Positions 52,524 through 61,401 of a stretch of 64,000 nt of DNA are shown here, one piece after another. Every line of letters starts with the position of its first letter. Position 1 is the first letter of the stretch. Made by a program: the position numbers and the translations under genes. The stretch is taken from the NCBI RefSeq assembly GCF_006974125.1, contig NZ_CP037858.1, positions 620,001 through 684,000 on the forward strand, read 5' to 3'. This stretch comes from Stenotrophomonas maltophilia (GTDB lineage: Bacteria; Pseudomonadota; Gammaproteobacteria; Xanthomonadales; Xanthomonadaceae). The notes under the pieces were generated by a model. That model was not told where the DNA came from and ran no database searches. It saw only the letters and a program-made list of their open reading frames with translations.

Positions 52524-52731
52524 CAACGCTCCCTCCGGCCCGCGCAGGCAGGCGTTGGCCGCAGCAATGCGCTGCAGCGTGCAACGAAGACGACGGGTCG
52601 TGCTGGCGTCATGGCCCTCCCCAGCGACAGCGGGGGGGCCGAACGCCTCCCCTCCAGCGCAAGTGTGCGCAATCACGGGGAAAACCGACAAGTCCCCCGC
52701 CGCGGATCAACCGTGACGGGGGGCACGAACC

Positions 52732-55119
52732 TCAGCTGCGCTTGGCGCGGGCGAAGGCCTCGGCCAGGGCGTTGTTGGCCGGCGGCGCCGACTGGGCTGG
52801 CCGCCCGCTGTTGCCCTGGCCCCGGTTCGGCCCGCGGTTCTGCCCGCCTGCGTCACGGCGCGGCCCCTGGCCCTGGCCGCGCTCTTCGCGCTGGCCCGGG
52901 CGGCTGGTGGCCTGCCCCGGGGTATCGTCCAGGCGCCGGGTCAGCGCGATGCGCTTGCGCGGCACATCCACTTCCAGCACCTTCACCTTGACGATGTCGC
53001 CAGCCTTGACCACGTCGCGCGGGTCCTTCACGAAGGTGTCGGACAGCGCCGAAATGTGGATCAGGCCGTCCTGGTGCACGCCGATATCGACGAAGGCACC
53101 GAAGGCCGCCACGTTGCTCACCACGCCTTCCAGCACCATGCCCTCGCGCAGGTCCTTGATGTCCTCCACGCCTTCGGCGAAGCGCGCGGCCTTGAACTCC
53201 GGACGCGGGTCGCGGCCCGGCTTCTCCAGTTCCTTCAGGATGTCGCGCACGGTCGGCACGCCGAAGGTGTCGTCGGTGAACTGCTCGGCCTTCAAGCCAC
53301 GCAGGAAGCTGCCATCGCCGATCAGCGCCTTGATCGGGCTCGCGGTGCTGGCCACGATGCGCTCGACCACCGGATAGGCTTCCGGGTGCACCGCCGAGGC
53401 GTCCAGCGGCTGGTCACCATCGGCGATACGCAGGAAGCCGGCGCACTGCTCGAACGTCTTCTCGCCCAGGCGCGCAACCTTCAGCAGGTCCTTGCGACGC
53501 TTGAACGGGCCGTTGTCGTCACGATGGCGCACGATGTTCTCGGCCACCGTGGCCGACAGGCCGGACACCCGCGACAGCAGCGCGGCCGAGGCGGTGTTCA
53601 CGTATACGCCGACCGCGTTCACGCAGTCCTCGACGCGCGCGTCCAGCGCCCGCGCCAGGCGGTACTGATCCACATCGTGCTGGTACTGGCCGACACCGAT
53701 TGCCTTGGGTTCGATCTTGACCAGTTCGGCCAGCGGATCCTGCAGGCGGCGGGCGATCGACACTGCGCCACGCAGCGACACATCCAGGCCCGGGAACTCC
53801 TTGGCCGCGAACTCGGACGCCGAGTACACCGACGCGCCGGCCTCGCTCACCACCACCTTCTGCAGCTTCGGGTTGGCGGCGGCCTTGATCGCTTCGCCGG
53901 CCAGCTTGTCGGTTTCGCGGCTGGCGGTGCCGTTGCCGATCGCGATCAGTTCCACGTTGTGCTTGGCGCACAGCTGCTTGATCGTCTGCAGCGACTGGTC
54001 CCACTGGCGGCGTGGCTCGTGCGGGTAGATGGTGTCGGTGGCCACCAGCTTGCCGGTGGCATCGACCACGGCGATCTTGCAGCCGGTGCGGATGCCCGGG
54101 TCCAGCCCGAGCACGGTCTTCGGGCCGGCCGGTGCCGCCAGCAGCAGGTCCTTCAGGTTGTCACCGAACACCGCTATGGCCTCAGCCTCAGCCTTTTCGC
54201 GGGCCTGGTTGAACAGGTCCAGCAGCAGATGGGTGTGCAGCTTGGCGCGCCAGGTCAGGCGGCAGGCGTCCAGCAGCCAGCGGTCGGCGGCTCGCCCCTG
54301 GTCGGCAATGCCGGCCCTGCGCGCCACGCGTCCTTCGGCGTATTGGTGACCGGCTTCGGCATCGCTGCCCGGGTCCAGCTCCAGGAACAGGATCTCCTCG
54401 CGGCGCGCACGGAACAGCGCCAGCAGCCGGTGCGAGGGGATCTTCGCCAGCGACTCGGCATGCTCGAAATAATCGCGGTACTTGGCGCCTTCGGTTTCCT
54501 TGCCCTCGGCCACGCGGGCACGGATCACGCCGGTATCACCCAGCCAGGTGCGCAGCTCACCGACCAGCGCGGCATCTTCGCCCCAGCGCTCCATCAGGAT
54601 CGCGCGCGCGCCTTCCAGCGCGGCCTTGGTGTCGGCCACGCCCTTGTCGGCATCCACGAAGCTAGCGGCAAAGACCTGCGGGTCCCGTGTCGGATCGCCC
54701 AGCAGGCCATCAGCCAGCGGCTCCAGCCCGGCTTCGCGGGCAATCTGCGCGCGGGTGCGGCGCTTGGGCTTGTACGGCAGGTACAGGTCTTCCAGCCGGC
54801 TCTTGGTATCGGCCGCCAGGATGTCGTTGCGCAGTTCGTCGCTGAGCTTGCCCTGCTCACCAATGCTGGCCAGCACCGCCGCGCGGCGTTCCTCCAGCTC
54901 ACGCAGATAGGTCAGGCGTACTTCCAGGTTGCGCAGCTGGGTGTCGTCCAGGCCCCCGGTCACTTCCTTGCGGTAGCGGGCGATGAACGGAACGCTCGCG
55001 CCCTCGTCAAGCAGGCCGACGGCGGCACGTACCTGGGCGGACTGGGCACCGATCTCGTCGGCGATGGTCTGGGCGATCTGCTGGGCGAGCGCGCTCTGGG
55101 CGTTCTTGGCGTCGTGCAT
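52732..55119 (-). CDS. tex: Tex-family transcription accessory / S1 RNA-binding protein
   Basis: A 795-residue Tex protein: N-terminal helical domain ([28 protein letters not shown]), YqgF-like RNase-H fold ([25 protein letters not shown]), double helix-hairpin-helix ([27 protein letters not shown]) and a C-terminal S1 domain ([31 protein letters not shown]). The tail is Arg/Gly/Gln-rich ([17 protein letters not shown]). It binds nucleic acid and influences transcription. The ATG at 55119 was chosen; 39 earlier in-frame residues lack similarity. Confidence 0.94.
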   Translation of the reverse strand: MHDAKNAQSALAQQIAQTIADEIGAQSAQVRAAVGLLDEGASVPFIARYRKEVTGGLDDTQLRNLEVRLTYLRELEERRAAVLASIGEQGKLSDELRNDILAADTKSRLEDLYLPYKPKRRTRAQIAREAGLEPLADGLLGDPTRDPQVFAASFVDADKGVADTKAALEGARAILMERWGEDAALVGELRTWLGDTGVIRARVAEGKETEGAKYRDYFEHAESLAKIPSHRLLALFRARREEILFLELDPGSDAEAGHQYAEGRVARRAGIADQGRAADRWLLDACRLTWRAKLHTHLLLDLFNQAREKAEAEAIAVFGDNLKDLLLAAPAGPKTVLGLDPGIRTGCKIAVVDATGKLVATDTIYPHEPRRQWDQSLQTIKQLCAKHNVELIAIGNGTASRETDKLAGEAIKAAANPKLQKVVVSEAGASVYSASEFAAKEFPGLDVSLRGAVSIARRLQDPLAELVKIEPKAIGVGQYQHDVDQYRLARALDARVEDCVNAVGVYVNTASAALLSRVSGLSATVAENIVRHRDDNGPFKRRKDLLKVARLGEKTFEQCAGFLRIADGDQPLDASAVHPEAYPVVERIVASTASPIKALIGDGSFLRGLKAEQFTDDTFGVPTVRDILKELEKPGRDPRPEFKAARFAEGVEDIKDLREGMVLEGVVSNVAAFGAFVDIGVHQDGLIHISALSDTFVKDPRDVVKAGDIVKVKVLEVDVPRKRIALTRRLDDTPGQATSRPGQREERGQGQGPRRDAGGQNRGPNRGQGNSGRPAQSAPPANNALAEAFARAKRS

Positions 55120-55326
55120 TGCTTCAGGTCTGTGCCGCGTTACGGGAAGACCCCATTCTGGCAATCGACGACGCAGCCGGACAAGGCATTGACAGGGGGC
55201 AAGGTTCAGCGGCGAGGCCGGATTGGACGCCGGCATCCTGGCGGAGAGAGGGCTCGGACTGGCCCGGGGCTGGGATGCCGGCGCGGGCGCGCGATGGTGG
55301 GCGCGCCCTGCCGCGTGTTGCGAAGG

Positions 55327-55542
55327 TCAGCGGTAGTGGCGGGCGGCGCGCTGCATGACGATGTCGTCACGCATGCCTTCCAGGGCCATCAGGCGGACCT
55401 TGCCGACACCCTGCAGTTCCATGAACCGCTCCGTGTAGAACTCCGGCCCCAGCGCGGTGTCGGCGCGGGATTTGCTGAAGCCGTAGGGCACCACGCCCTT
55501 CTCGCCATCCTTGCTACCACCGACATAAAGAACGATTGCCAT
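55327..55542 (-). CDS. Small conserved-looking hypothetical protein
   Basis: A 71-residue basic protein (MAIVLYVGGSKDGEKGVVPYGFSKSR...). GGAGGAAGACATCAC before the ATG is one of the best ribosome sites in the window. No membrane segment or known motif. Function unknown. Confidence 0.7.
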   Translation of the reverse strand: MAIVLYVGGSKDGEKGVVPYGFSKSRADTALGPEFYTERFMELQGVGKVRLMALEGMRDDIVMQRAARHYR

Positions 55543-55577
55543 GTGATGTCTTCCTCCAAATTGCTACTGCGTACTGC

Positions 55578-55607
55578 ACTCGATGAGCGATGCTGCGAGC
55601 TCATCGA
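55578..55607. repeat. Stem-loop upstream of the small hypothetical gene
   Basis: CTCGATGAGC-GATGCTGCGA-GCTCATCGAG: a perfect 10-bp stem lying 36 bp upstream of the hypothetical gene's start codon, possibly an operator. Confidence 0.5.
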
Positions 55608-55744
55608 GGGAGAGCTTACCGCGTCGAACCTGACTGGAACGTCACGAAGGCTAATGACGATCGGTTGCATGCAGATGACTGCGGGATCGCAGCAGAATGC
55701 TTACGGATCTTTAACTTTCGCCTAACGAATCCAGGTGTGTTTCC

Positions 55745-56263
55745 GCCAACGGCGCAGCCCCTCGTGGCTTGGTCGCGAAATGCGCTTCATGTGATTGGGT
55801 CGGTCGGGGTGGGTTCGCGGGACACGCCGTAAACCCGTCCATGGGGGCTCGATGGCGCCATCCATGGCGCCAACGGTCCCGCGAACCCACCCCGACCGAC
55901 CCCCGACAGTTTTCGGGCACGTCCAGCCACGGAAAAGAAAAAGAAGATCAAAGGCAAAAGCGGCCTGGTCGGCTGATTTGTTGCTTCCTGTAGAGCCAAG
56001 CCATGCCCCGCTCGCGAGCAAGCGCAGCGCGCGACCCGCTTCTGCTGTTCTTTTTCTTTACCGTGGGTGGTACAGGCCTCAGCCATCTGTCAGAGGGCGG
56101 TCGGGTTGGGTTCGCGGGGGTGTCCGCGGCATGGATGCCGCGGCCAAGCCCCCATGGATGGGTTTACGGCGTCCCCCGCGAACCCAACCCGACCGACCAG
56201 CGCGAAGGTTTTGCATTTGGCGACCCAGCATCACCGCCCACGAGGGGCTGCGCCGTTGGCTGG
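55745..56263. repeat. Composite ~520-bp inverted repeat built from two palindromic elements
   Basis: The left arm (about 55745-55945) is an imperfect reverse complement of the right arm (about 56045-56263). Outer ends share CCAACGGCGCAGCCCCTCGT; inner ends share CCACGGAAAAGAAAAAGA and its complement. Each arm also folds on itself: GGTCGGTCGGGGTGGGTTCG at 55800-55819 pairs with its complement at 55889-55908, and GGTCGGGTTGGGTTCGCGGG at 56098-56117 with 56184-56203. A degenerate SMAG (GTAGAGCCAAGCCATGCC) sits in the centre at 55990. Open frames across it are repeat-derived and not accepted as genes. Confidence 0.85.
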
Positions 56264-56266
56264 AAA

Positions 56267-56719
56267 CTACGGCCACCAACCACGCCCGAACCGGGCGAAA
56301 TGATCGGCCGCCCGCTCGAACGGATTCCGTGCACTCACTCCACCGCACAGCAGGTACACCGGCAGGTACAGCGGCCCCAGCACCATGTACTGGTACACGT
56401 GTGCGCGTTCGTGGTCGTCCAGCCGGATCAGCGGCTCCACGCCCCAGCCCGCCTGATGCGCATAGGTCCGGCAGGAAATGCCCAGGTCATGCCCGGTGTG
56501 CAGGATCACATTGCCCAGCGTGATCGCCCCGCCCGGCCCCCACGGCCAGCGGTCGAACACCAGCGCACAGTCCCGCCCGCTCCAGCGCGGCGTCGCGCCG
56601 CCGAGCATGCCGGCCAGGCCACCGATCACGCCGAGCAGGGAGTTGGGGGACGTCCAGAGCGCGCCCAGTACCTGCAGCGCGCGCAGCCAGACCGTCCAGG
56701 GCTGCTGCGCAGTCTTCAA
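56267..56719 (-). CDS. Hypothetical membrane-associated protein with HExxH motif
   Basis: A 150-residue protein with hydrophobic segments (NSLLGVIGGLAGMLGG, GPLYLPVYLLCGG) around D-DHERAHVYQY, where HERAH fits the HExxH zinc-protease pattern, and a second block ITLGNVILHTG. Related unnamed proteins with HERxHVxQxxxWGPLFxPxY exist by memory. No ATG fits; a TTG overlapping the pspC stop (TTGA) is the likely coupled start. Activity is unproven. Confidence 0.6.
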   Translation of the reverse strand: MKTAQQPWTVWLRALQVLGALWTSPNSLLGVIGGLAGMLGGATPRWSGRDCALVFDRWPWGPGGAITLGNVILHTGHDLGISCRTYAHQAGWGVEPLIRLDDHERAHVYQYMVLGPLYLPVYLLCGGVSARNPFERAADHFARFGRGWWP

Positions 56720-56919
56720 TCGGCCTCGTTCGGCATCAGCAGCCACAGGATCAGGTAGACCAGGATGCCGGGAAAAGCTGCAGAGGCCAGCGACAGCAGC
56801 ACGTAGATCACCCGCAGCAGCGTGACATTCCAACCGAAGCGATGGGCGATGCCACCCATCACGCCGGCAATCATGCGGTCGTTCAATGAACGCGACAGCG
56901 TCTTGGGCGTGGTGTTCAT
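56716..56919 (-). CDS. PspC-domain protein
   Basis: A 67-residue PspC-like membrane protein: SLNDRMIAGVMGGIAHRFGWNVTLLRVIYVLLSLASAAFPGILVYLILWLLMP, covering the whole domain with one long hydrophobic helix. Stand-alone PspC proteins are linked to envelope stress. Coupled with the downstream HExxH protein by overlapping stop and start. Confidence 0.87.
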   Translation of the reverse strand: MNTTPKTLSRSLNDRMIAGVMGGIAHRFGWNVTLLRVIYVLLSLASAAFPGILVYLILWLLMPNEAD

Positions 56920-56950
56920 GGCGGTGTCTCCTCAGCTTGCGGGCAGAACC

Positions 56951-56973
56951 AGTCGAGCATGGGTCGAATCTAC
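56951..56973 (-). repeat. SMAG element
   Basis: Minus-oriented GTAGATTCGACCCATGCTCG copy between the DUF5329 gene and pspC. Confidence 0.7.
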
Positions 56974-56986
56974 ACCGCCCCCATGT

Positions 56987-57361
56987 CTACGGCGTGCGTT
57001 GGCGCAGGGCCTGCAGGCGCGCACCGAACCAGGCGGCTGCGGTCTGTTCAGGCTGCCCCGGGCAATGGATGCGGTAGGGCTTGCCGCTCATGCTGCTCTG
57101 GCTGGCCGCGCGCTCGATGAACTGCTCGGCACTGTCCACCTGGTTCTTCTTCAGCAGGTAATCGTACTTGCGCTGCAGGTGCGCACGCGCCTCGGCGGCG
57201 TCATGCCAGCTGCCATTGCGCTGGAACCGGCACTGCGAGCCATCGAGGCTGGAGATCAGCTGGGCGATCTCGCGCTGTGCCTGCGGGCCGGGGGCGGCGT
57301 GGGCCACAGGCGCTGCCAGCAGCGCGGCAAGCAGCATCGAAATCCGTTGCGACATCATCAT
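56987..57361 (-). CDS. DUF5329 family exported protein
   Basis: A 124-residue secreted protein: signal peptide (ISMLLAALLAAPVAHAAP) and the DUF5329 core EIAQLISSLDGSQCRFQRNGSWHDAAEARAHLQRKY...AEQFIERAASQSSMSGKPY. Two cysteines (in SQCRF and RIHCPG) may form a disulfide. Function unknown. Confidence 0.82.
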   Translation of the reverse strand: MMMSQRISMLLAALLAAPVAHAAPGPQAQREIAQLISSLDGSQCRFQRNGSWHDAAEARAHLQRKYDYLLKKNQVDSAEQFIERAASQSSMSGKPYRIHCPGQPEQTAAAWFGARLQALRQRTP

Positions 57362-57370
57362 TCTCCATGC

Positions 57371-57393
57371 AGTCGAGCATGGCTCGACGCTAC
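57371..57393 (-). repeat. SMAG element
   Basis: Minus-oriented GTAGCGTCGAGCCATGCTCG copy between phaC and the DUF5329 gene. Confidence 0.75.
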
Positions 57394-57409
57394 AAAACCG
57401 AAGCAGGCG

Positions 57410-58477
57410 TTACGCGTCACGCGCCTTCAGCCAACCATCGATCGTCGCCGGCACTTCGCGCTGCGCGCGGCCGGACACGTAGATACCGATGTGGCCACCA
57501 CGGAAACTGGATTCAGTGTAGTCGGTGGTGCCCAGTCGCCCACGCATCGCGCGCGAGGCATCCGGCGGCACCAGATGGTCCTGTTCGGCGTAGATGTTCA
57601 GCACCGGCAGGGTCACTTTCGCGAGATCCACTGCTTCCTCGCCGATCCGCACCGTGCCCTTCACCAGCCCGTTGCCCTGGTAGAACTGCTTGATGAAATC
57701 ACGGAACGCTTCACCGGCCAGGTCCGGCGAGTCGAAGATCCACTTCTCCATGCGCAGGAAATCCTCCAGCGCCGCCTTGTCATCAAGGATGTCGAGCAGG
57801 CCGACATACTTCTGCACGTTCAGGCGGAATGGCTTGAGCATCAGGTAGCTGGCATTCATCAGGTCGGCCGGAATGTTGCCCAGCGTGTCGACCAGCAGAT
57901 CCACGTCCACCTGCCGTGCCCAGTGCGAGAGCATGTTGTCGGCGGTCTGGAAATCAACCGGGGTGACCATGGTGATCAGCTTGCCCAGCTTCTGCCGGCG
58001 CAGTGCCGCATAGCACAGCGCGAACACGCCACCCTGGCAGATGCCGAGCAGGTCCACCGGGCCACCGCTGCGCGCGCGCAGCGCATCCACCGCGCCATCG
58101 ATGTAGCGCAGCAGGTAATCCTCCAGGGTCTGGAAGCGCTCGGAGCGGTCCGGGTAGCCCCAGTCCAGCACATAGACGTCCTGGCCCAACGCCAGCAGCT
58201 TCTGTACCAGCGAGCGGTCGGCCTGCAGGTCCACCATGTACGGCCGGTTGACCAGCGCATAGACAATCAGCAGTGGCGTGCGGCGGGTGGGTGCCTGCTC
58301 GCCTACGAAGCGGTACAGCACCACCTTGCCGTCGCGCCAGACTTCCTCGCGGGCAGTCACGCCATAGTCCACGTCTTCAACCTGCGGCAGCAGCTTCAGC
58401 CCTTCCATCAGCTTGCGCTGCATGGCCAGGGTTTCCTGCATCAGGTCATCGGCGTTGAAGCCCAGCGGTCCTTTCAT
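57410..58477 (-). CDS. phaC: Class III polyhydroxyalkanoate synthase subunit PhaC
   Basis: A 355-residue alpha/beta-hydrolase polymerase. The lipase-like box GICQGG holds catalytic Cys147; Asp300 (AEQDHLVP) and His329 (GGHIG) complete the triad, at positions nearly equal to those of the Allochromatium class III enzyme. It polymerises hydroxyacyl-CoA to PHA together with PhaE. Its ATG overlaps the phaE stop (ATGA). Confidence 0.92.
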   Translation of the reverse strand: MKGPLGFNADDLMQETLAMQRKLMEGLKLLPQVEDVDYGVTAREEVWRDGKVVLYRFVGEQAPTRRTPLLIVYALVNRPYMVDLQADRSLVQKLLALGQDVYVLDWGYPDRSERFQTLEDYLLRYIDGAVDALRARSGGPVDLLGICQGGVFALCYAALRRQKLGKLITMVTPVDFQTADNMLSHWARQVDVDLLVDTLGNIPADLMNASYLMLKPFRLNVQKYVGLLDILDDKAALEDFLRMEKWIFDSPDLAGEAFRDFIKQFYQGNGLVKGTVRIGEEAVDLAKVTLPVLNIYAEQDHLVPPDASRAMRGRLGTTDYTESSFRGGHIGIYVSGRAQREVPATIDGWLKARDA

Positions 58478-59538
58478 CGGGCACGCGCCCGCGAGGTGGT
58501 GCGTGCGGCAGCCTTCTTCGCCGGTGTTTTCTTCGCGGCCGGCTTGTTCGACGGCGCGGCCTTCTTCGCGGCTTTGCGCGCGGCCGGCTTCACCTTAGCC
58601 GGCGCCGGCTGCGACACCGGATCCACCGCGGCGGTCCCCGCCAGCACCGCCACCTGTGCCTGCAGGCGGCGAAGGCTGCGCTCCAGCTCGGCAATGCGGC
58701 GATGCGCAGCGTCCATCTCGCTGCGGGTCGGCAGACCGATGCGTTCACTCATCTGTTCCACCTCGTGCTGCAGGCCGGCGCGCAGGCGCATCTGCGCGTT
58801 GCCCAGCGCGGCATACACCTGCTGGAACGGCTCGGACATCGCAACCTTGGCGTAGGCTTCCTCCGCCACTTCAATCCACAGGTCGAACATCGCGCGGGCG
58901 CTGGTCAGCTGGCTGCCCGGTTGTTCGTGCTCCGCCAGGCGCTGCTCGAACAACGCGAAGGCTTCGTCCAGCGCCTGCTTGATCTGATCGACGTAGGCAC
59001 GCGAGTGCTGCTGGTATTCCTCCTGCGCACGCAGCAGGGCCTGCCAGCGCGCCTGGTGTTCGCGGCCGGGCCCGAACGCCGGGCTCTGCAGCCACGGGCC
59101 GGCCTGCAGCTGGAACTGCTGCAGCCACGCGGCGAATTCGGGCACGGCGGCGCCGGCCTGGGTGCTGCCCCGCGCGCCCTGCAGCATCCACTGCAGCATG
59201 CCGTCGCCCTGCCCCTGCACTGCCTCGCGCCAGGCGTGGGCCACATCGGCGCTGCTGGCATCGCGTCCAGCGAAGCGTGCCGCCACTTCCTGCATCGTGC
59301 CGTACCAACTGCCGGCCTGTTCGCGGAAACGGCGCACGGCATCTTCCGGCGCACCCTGCCCCTGTTCGGGCAACAGCTGGCCCCACCAGTCAAACAGGCG
59401 CTGCCAGCTGCCGGGGTCATCGCCGGCCGGTGCACCGGGCGTGGTCGCATGGCGCAGGGCATCCCCCCAGGCACCGAAGTACTGCCGGGCAAGGGTCTCG
59501 AAATCGCTGCTGCCGGCGTCGTGGGCCGAGCTGGTCAT
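58474..59538 (-). CDS. phaE: Class III PHA synthase subunit PhaE with Lys/Ala-rich tail
   Basis: A 354-residue helical protein matching PhaE: LARQYFGAWGDALRH, FDWWGQLLPEQ, FAAWLQQFQLQAGPW..., SARAMFDLWIEVAEEAYAKVAMSEPFQQVYAALGNAQMRLR. A coiled coil (RRIAELERSLRRLQAQVAVL) follows. The last ~48 residues are almost only Lys, Ala, Pro, Thr and Arg (KAAKKAA, KKTPAKKAAAR), like histone H1 or phasin PhaF tails, suggesting nucleoid binding of granules. Confidence 0.88.
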   Translation of the reverse strand: MTSSAHDAGSSDFETLARQYFGAWGDALRHATTPGAPAGDDPGSWQRLFDWWGQLLPEQGQGAPEDAVRRFREQAGSWYGTMQEVAARFAGRDASSADVAHAWREAVQGQGDGMLQWMLQGARGSTQAGAAVPEFAAWLQQFQLQAGPWLQSPAFGPGREHQARWQALLRAQEEYQQHSRAYVDQIKQALDEAFALFEQRLAEHEQPGSQLTSARAMFDLWIEVAEEAYAKVAMSEPFQQVYAALGNAQMRLRAGLQHEVEQMSERIGLPTRSEMDAAHRRIAELERSLRRLQAQVAVLAGTAAVDPVSQPAPAKVKPAARKAAKKAAPSNKPAAKKTPAKKAAARTTSRARAR

Positions 59539-59560
59539 CGCAGGCCTCCGCAGGGCTGGC

Positions 59561-60175
59561 TCATGGCTTGGGAATGCGCAGGGTCTTGCTGATCATCAGC
59601 GACCCGGAAAGGGCGAACAGCAGCACCATCGGGTGCAGCTGCCAAGGGCCGATCTGCCACTGGCCAAACCAGAGGTCCTGGCCGATGGCATCGGTACCGG
59701 CGGCGATCGCCAGCACGATCACCAGCACCAGGCTGGTCGGGATCGGAGTGCCCTCGAAATACTTGACCTTGCCCTCGTCGCCGGCCAGCGCCTCGGCGGT
59801 GACGTTGTAGCGCGCCAGGCGGCTGACGCCGCAGCACACGAAGTAGCTCAGCACCAGCCAGTCCCAGCCGCCCTGCATGCCGCACGCATAGGCCAGCGCC
59901 GCCGGCGCCACGCCGAAGGAGATCACGTCCGACAGCGAGTCCAGCTCGCGCCCCAGGGTGGAGCTGGATTTGCGCCAGCGCGCGATGCGCCCGTCAAGGG
60001 CGTCGAAAATGAAGGCCAGCGGGATCAGCGCCATGCCGAACAGCAGGTAGCCGCGCTCGCCGTCCTGCAGGAAACGCATCGCGGCGAACACCGCACCGGT
60101 GCCGCAGAAAGCATTGGCCAGGGTGAACCAGTCGGCCAGCTGGAATTCGCGCAGCATCGAGAAGTGACGTTTCAT
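59561..60175 (-). CDS. pssA: CDP-diacylglycerol-serine O-phosphatidyltransferase
   Basis: A 204-residue membrane enzyme of the CDP-alcohol phosphatidyltransferase family. The motif D58-x2-D61-G62-x2-A65-R66-x8-G75-x3-D79-x3-D83 is complete in DALDGRIARWRKSSSTLG. The start MKRHFSMLREFQLADWFTLANAFCG is typical of the type II integral PssA. It makes phosphatidylserine, precursor of phosphatidylethanolamine. Confidence 0.88.
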   Translation of the reverse strand: MKRHFSMLREFQLADWFTLANAFCGTGAVFAAMRFLQDGERGYLLFGMALIPLAFIFDALDGRIARWRKSSSTLGRELDSLSDVISFGVAPAALAYACGMQGGWDWLVLSYFVCCGVSRLARYNVTAEALAGDEGKVKYFEGTPIPTSLVLVIVLAIAAGTDAIGQDLWFGQWQIGPWQLHPMVLLFALSGSLMISKTLRIPKP

Positions 60176-60336
60176 GGGGTCTCACGGAGCATCAAGGCCC
60201 ACAGGTTACCGCGAGCACCGCCATGGGTGACAGCGCCCGCCAGGCCGATTCTTCACCATGCCCTCACCTATCCTCACCAGCGGTGAATTTTTCGCCACCC
60301 ATCTTGACAGCCTAGGGGGGTGGCGCCTGTCGCGGC

Positions 60337-60382
60337 TTATCCACAAAGTTGCCCACGCGTAATCCACACCCCCTGTGGACAA
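60337..60382. promoter_or_regulatory. Cluster of three DnaA-box-like sites
   Basis: TTATCCACA (60337-60345) is a perfect DnaA box; TAATCCACA (60360-60368) differs by one base; TGTGGACAA (60374-60382) is TTGTCCACA inverted. They lie in the pssA-methyltransferase divergent region with TTGACA at 60304-60309. Confidence 0.55.
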
Positions 60383-60525
60383 CCAGATCTCACCGACTGC
60401 GACGCTGGACATTTCCTCATCACCCTGCAGCGGGGTTTTCCTACTTCCCAAGCCGCAAGGTCAGCGTTATGGTCACCGGCGGACCCGCCGCCGCCACGTC
60501 CGAATCTCTTCGATGGACGACGACG

Positions 60526-61170
60526 ATGCTGGATGCTTCCACCCTGGCCGCGCAGCTGCGGCAGCCCCATGGCGACGCCGCGCTGGCGGTGGCCGACTCG
60601 ATGAACCGCAGCAACGCCACGCTCAACCACGCTGCAATCGGGCTGCTGGCCGTCGGCACCGGCGAACGGGTCCTGGAGATCGGCCCAGGCAATGCGGCCT
60701 TCGCGCCATTGATGCTGCAGGCCAGCGGCAGCCACTATCTCGGCATCGAGCTGTCCACGGCCATGGTCGAGGCCGGCAACCAGCGGCTGGCCAGCGCCGG
60801 CCTGGGCGACCGGGCGGCAATGCGGCTTGGCGATGCCCATGCGCTGCCGGTGGACGAGGCGTCCATGGATGCCGCACTGGCGGTCAACACCCTGTACTTC
60901 TGGCCGAACCTGGCCCCGGTGCTGGACGAGCTGGCGCGCGTACTGCACCGGGGAGGCCGGCTGTGCCTGGCGTTCGGCGATGCCAGCTTCATGCGCGGTC
61001 TGCCATTCGCCGCCGACTTCCAGCTGCATGAGCTGGACGCGGTGGAGCTGGCGCTGCGGGTATCGGGCTTCCACGTCTCGGCCTGGCGCAGCCATCGCGA
61101 AACCGCCGCCGGCAATGACGGGCAGACGCGGGAGAAGCATTTCCACCTGCTGCTGGCGCATCGGCGCTGA
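60526..61170 (+). CDS. Class I SAM-dependent methyltransferase
   Basis: A 214-residue methyltransferase: motif I VLEIGPGNAAFAPLM at ~48-62, post-I LGIELSTAMVEAGNQRL, motif II-like ALPVDEASMDAALAVNTLYFWPNLAPVLDELARVLHRGGRLCLAF. UbiE/Methyltransf_11 type; substrate unknown. An upstream ATG at 60469 with AAGG is also possible and would add 19 residues. Confidence 0.82.
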   Translation: MLDASTLAAQLRQPHGDAALAVADSMNRSNATLNHAAIGLLAVGTGERVLEIGPGNAAFAPLMLQASGSHYLGIELSTAMVEAGNQRLASAGLGDRAAMRLGDAHALPVDEASMDAALAVNTLYFWPNLAPVLDELARVLHRGGRLCLAFGDASFMRGLPFAADFQLHELDAVELALRVSGFHVSAWRSHRETAAGNDGQTREKHFHLLLAHRR

Positions 61171-61290
61171 AGTGGTAGAGCCGGCCGCTGGCCGGCTGCC
61201 TCGGACATTCCGGATTACCGGCCAGCGGCCGGCACTACCCCGCCCGCATCCGTCGCCAGCGAGCGAAACACAACGCCTGCATCACCAGCG
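61171..61290. repeat. Upstream copy of a SMAG-plus-MATE-3'-end duplication
   Basis: This stretch repeats 61333-61475, offset 162 bp, with few mismatches and an 18-bp deletion near its right end. It holds a SMAG inverted pair and then, on the minus strand, codons for VMQALCFARWRRMRAG followed by TAG. Confidence 0.85.
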
Positions 61291-61295
61291 GCCAG
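61232..61295 (-). pseudogene. Duplicated 3' fragment of the MATE gene
   Basis: Reads WAWPLVMQALCFARWRRMRA-G-stop on the minus strand, against WAWPLGLVAMLVMQVLCFAR in the intact gene: a tail fragment with a six-residue deletion. It lies 101 bp downstream of the real MATE stop and has no start of its own. Confidence 0.75.
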
Positions 61296-61332
61296 GCCCA
61301 GCGTAGCCACCGCACCGGATGCGATCCGACCG

Positions 61333-61401
61333 AGTGGTAGAGCCGGCCGCTGGCCGGCTGCCTCGGACATTCCGGATTGCCGGCCAGCGGCCGGCACTAC
61401 C
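61333..61401. repeat. SMAG inverted pair at the MATE stop codon
   Basis: GTAGAGCCGGCCGCTGGCCG and an inverted GTAGTGCCGGCCGCTGGCCG copy flank 17 bp. The GTAG of the second copy provides the TAG stop of the MATE gene at 61397-61399. Confidence 0.85.

Noticed and set aside
55795..56758. Open frames with GWVRG...THPDRP repeats
   Set aside because: They arise from the palindromic repeat arms in several frames on both strands and have no independent coding support.
60337..60382. Replication origin
   Set aside because: Only three DnaA-like boxes, no AT-rich unwinding region, and no dnaA, dnaN, gidA or rpmH nearby.
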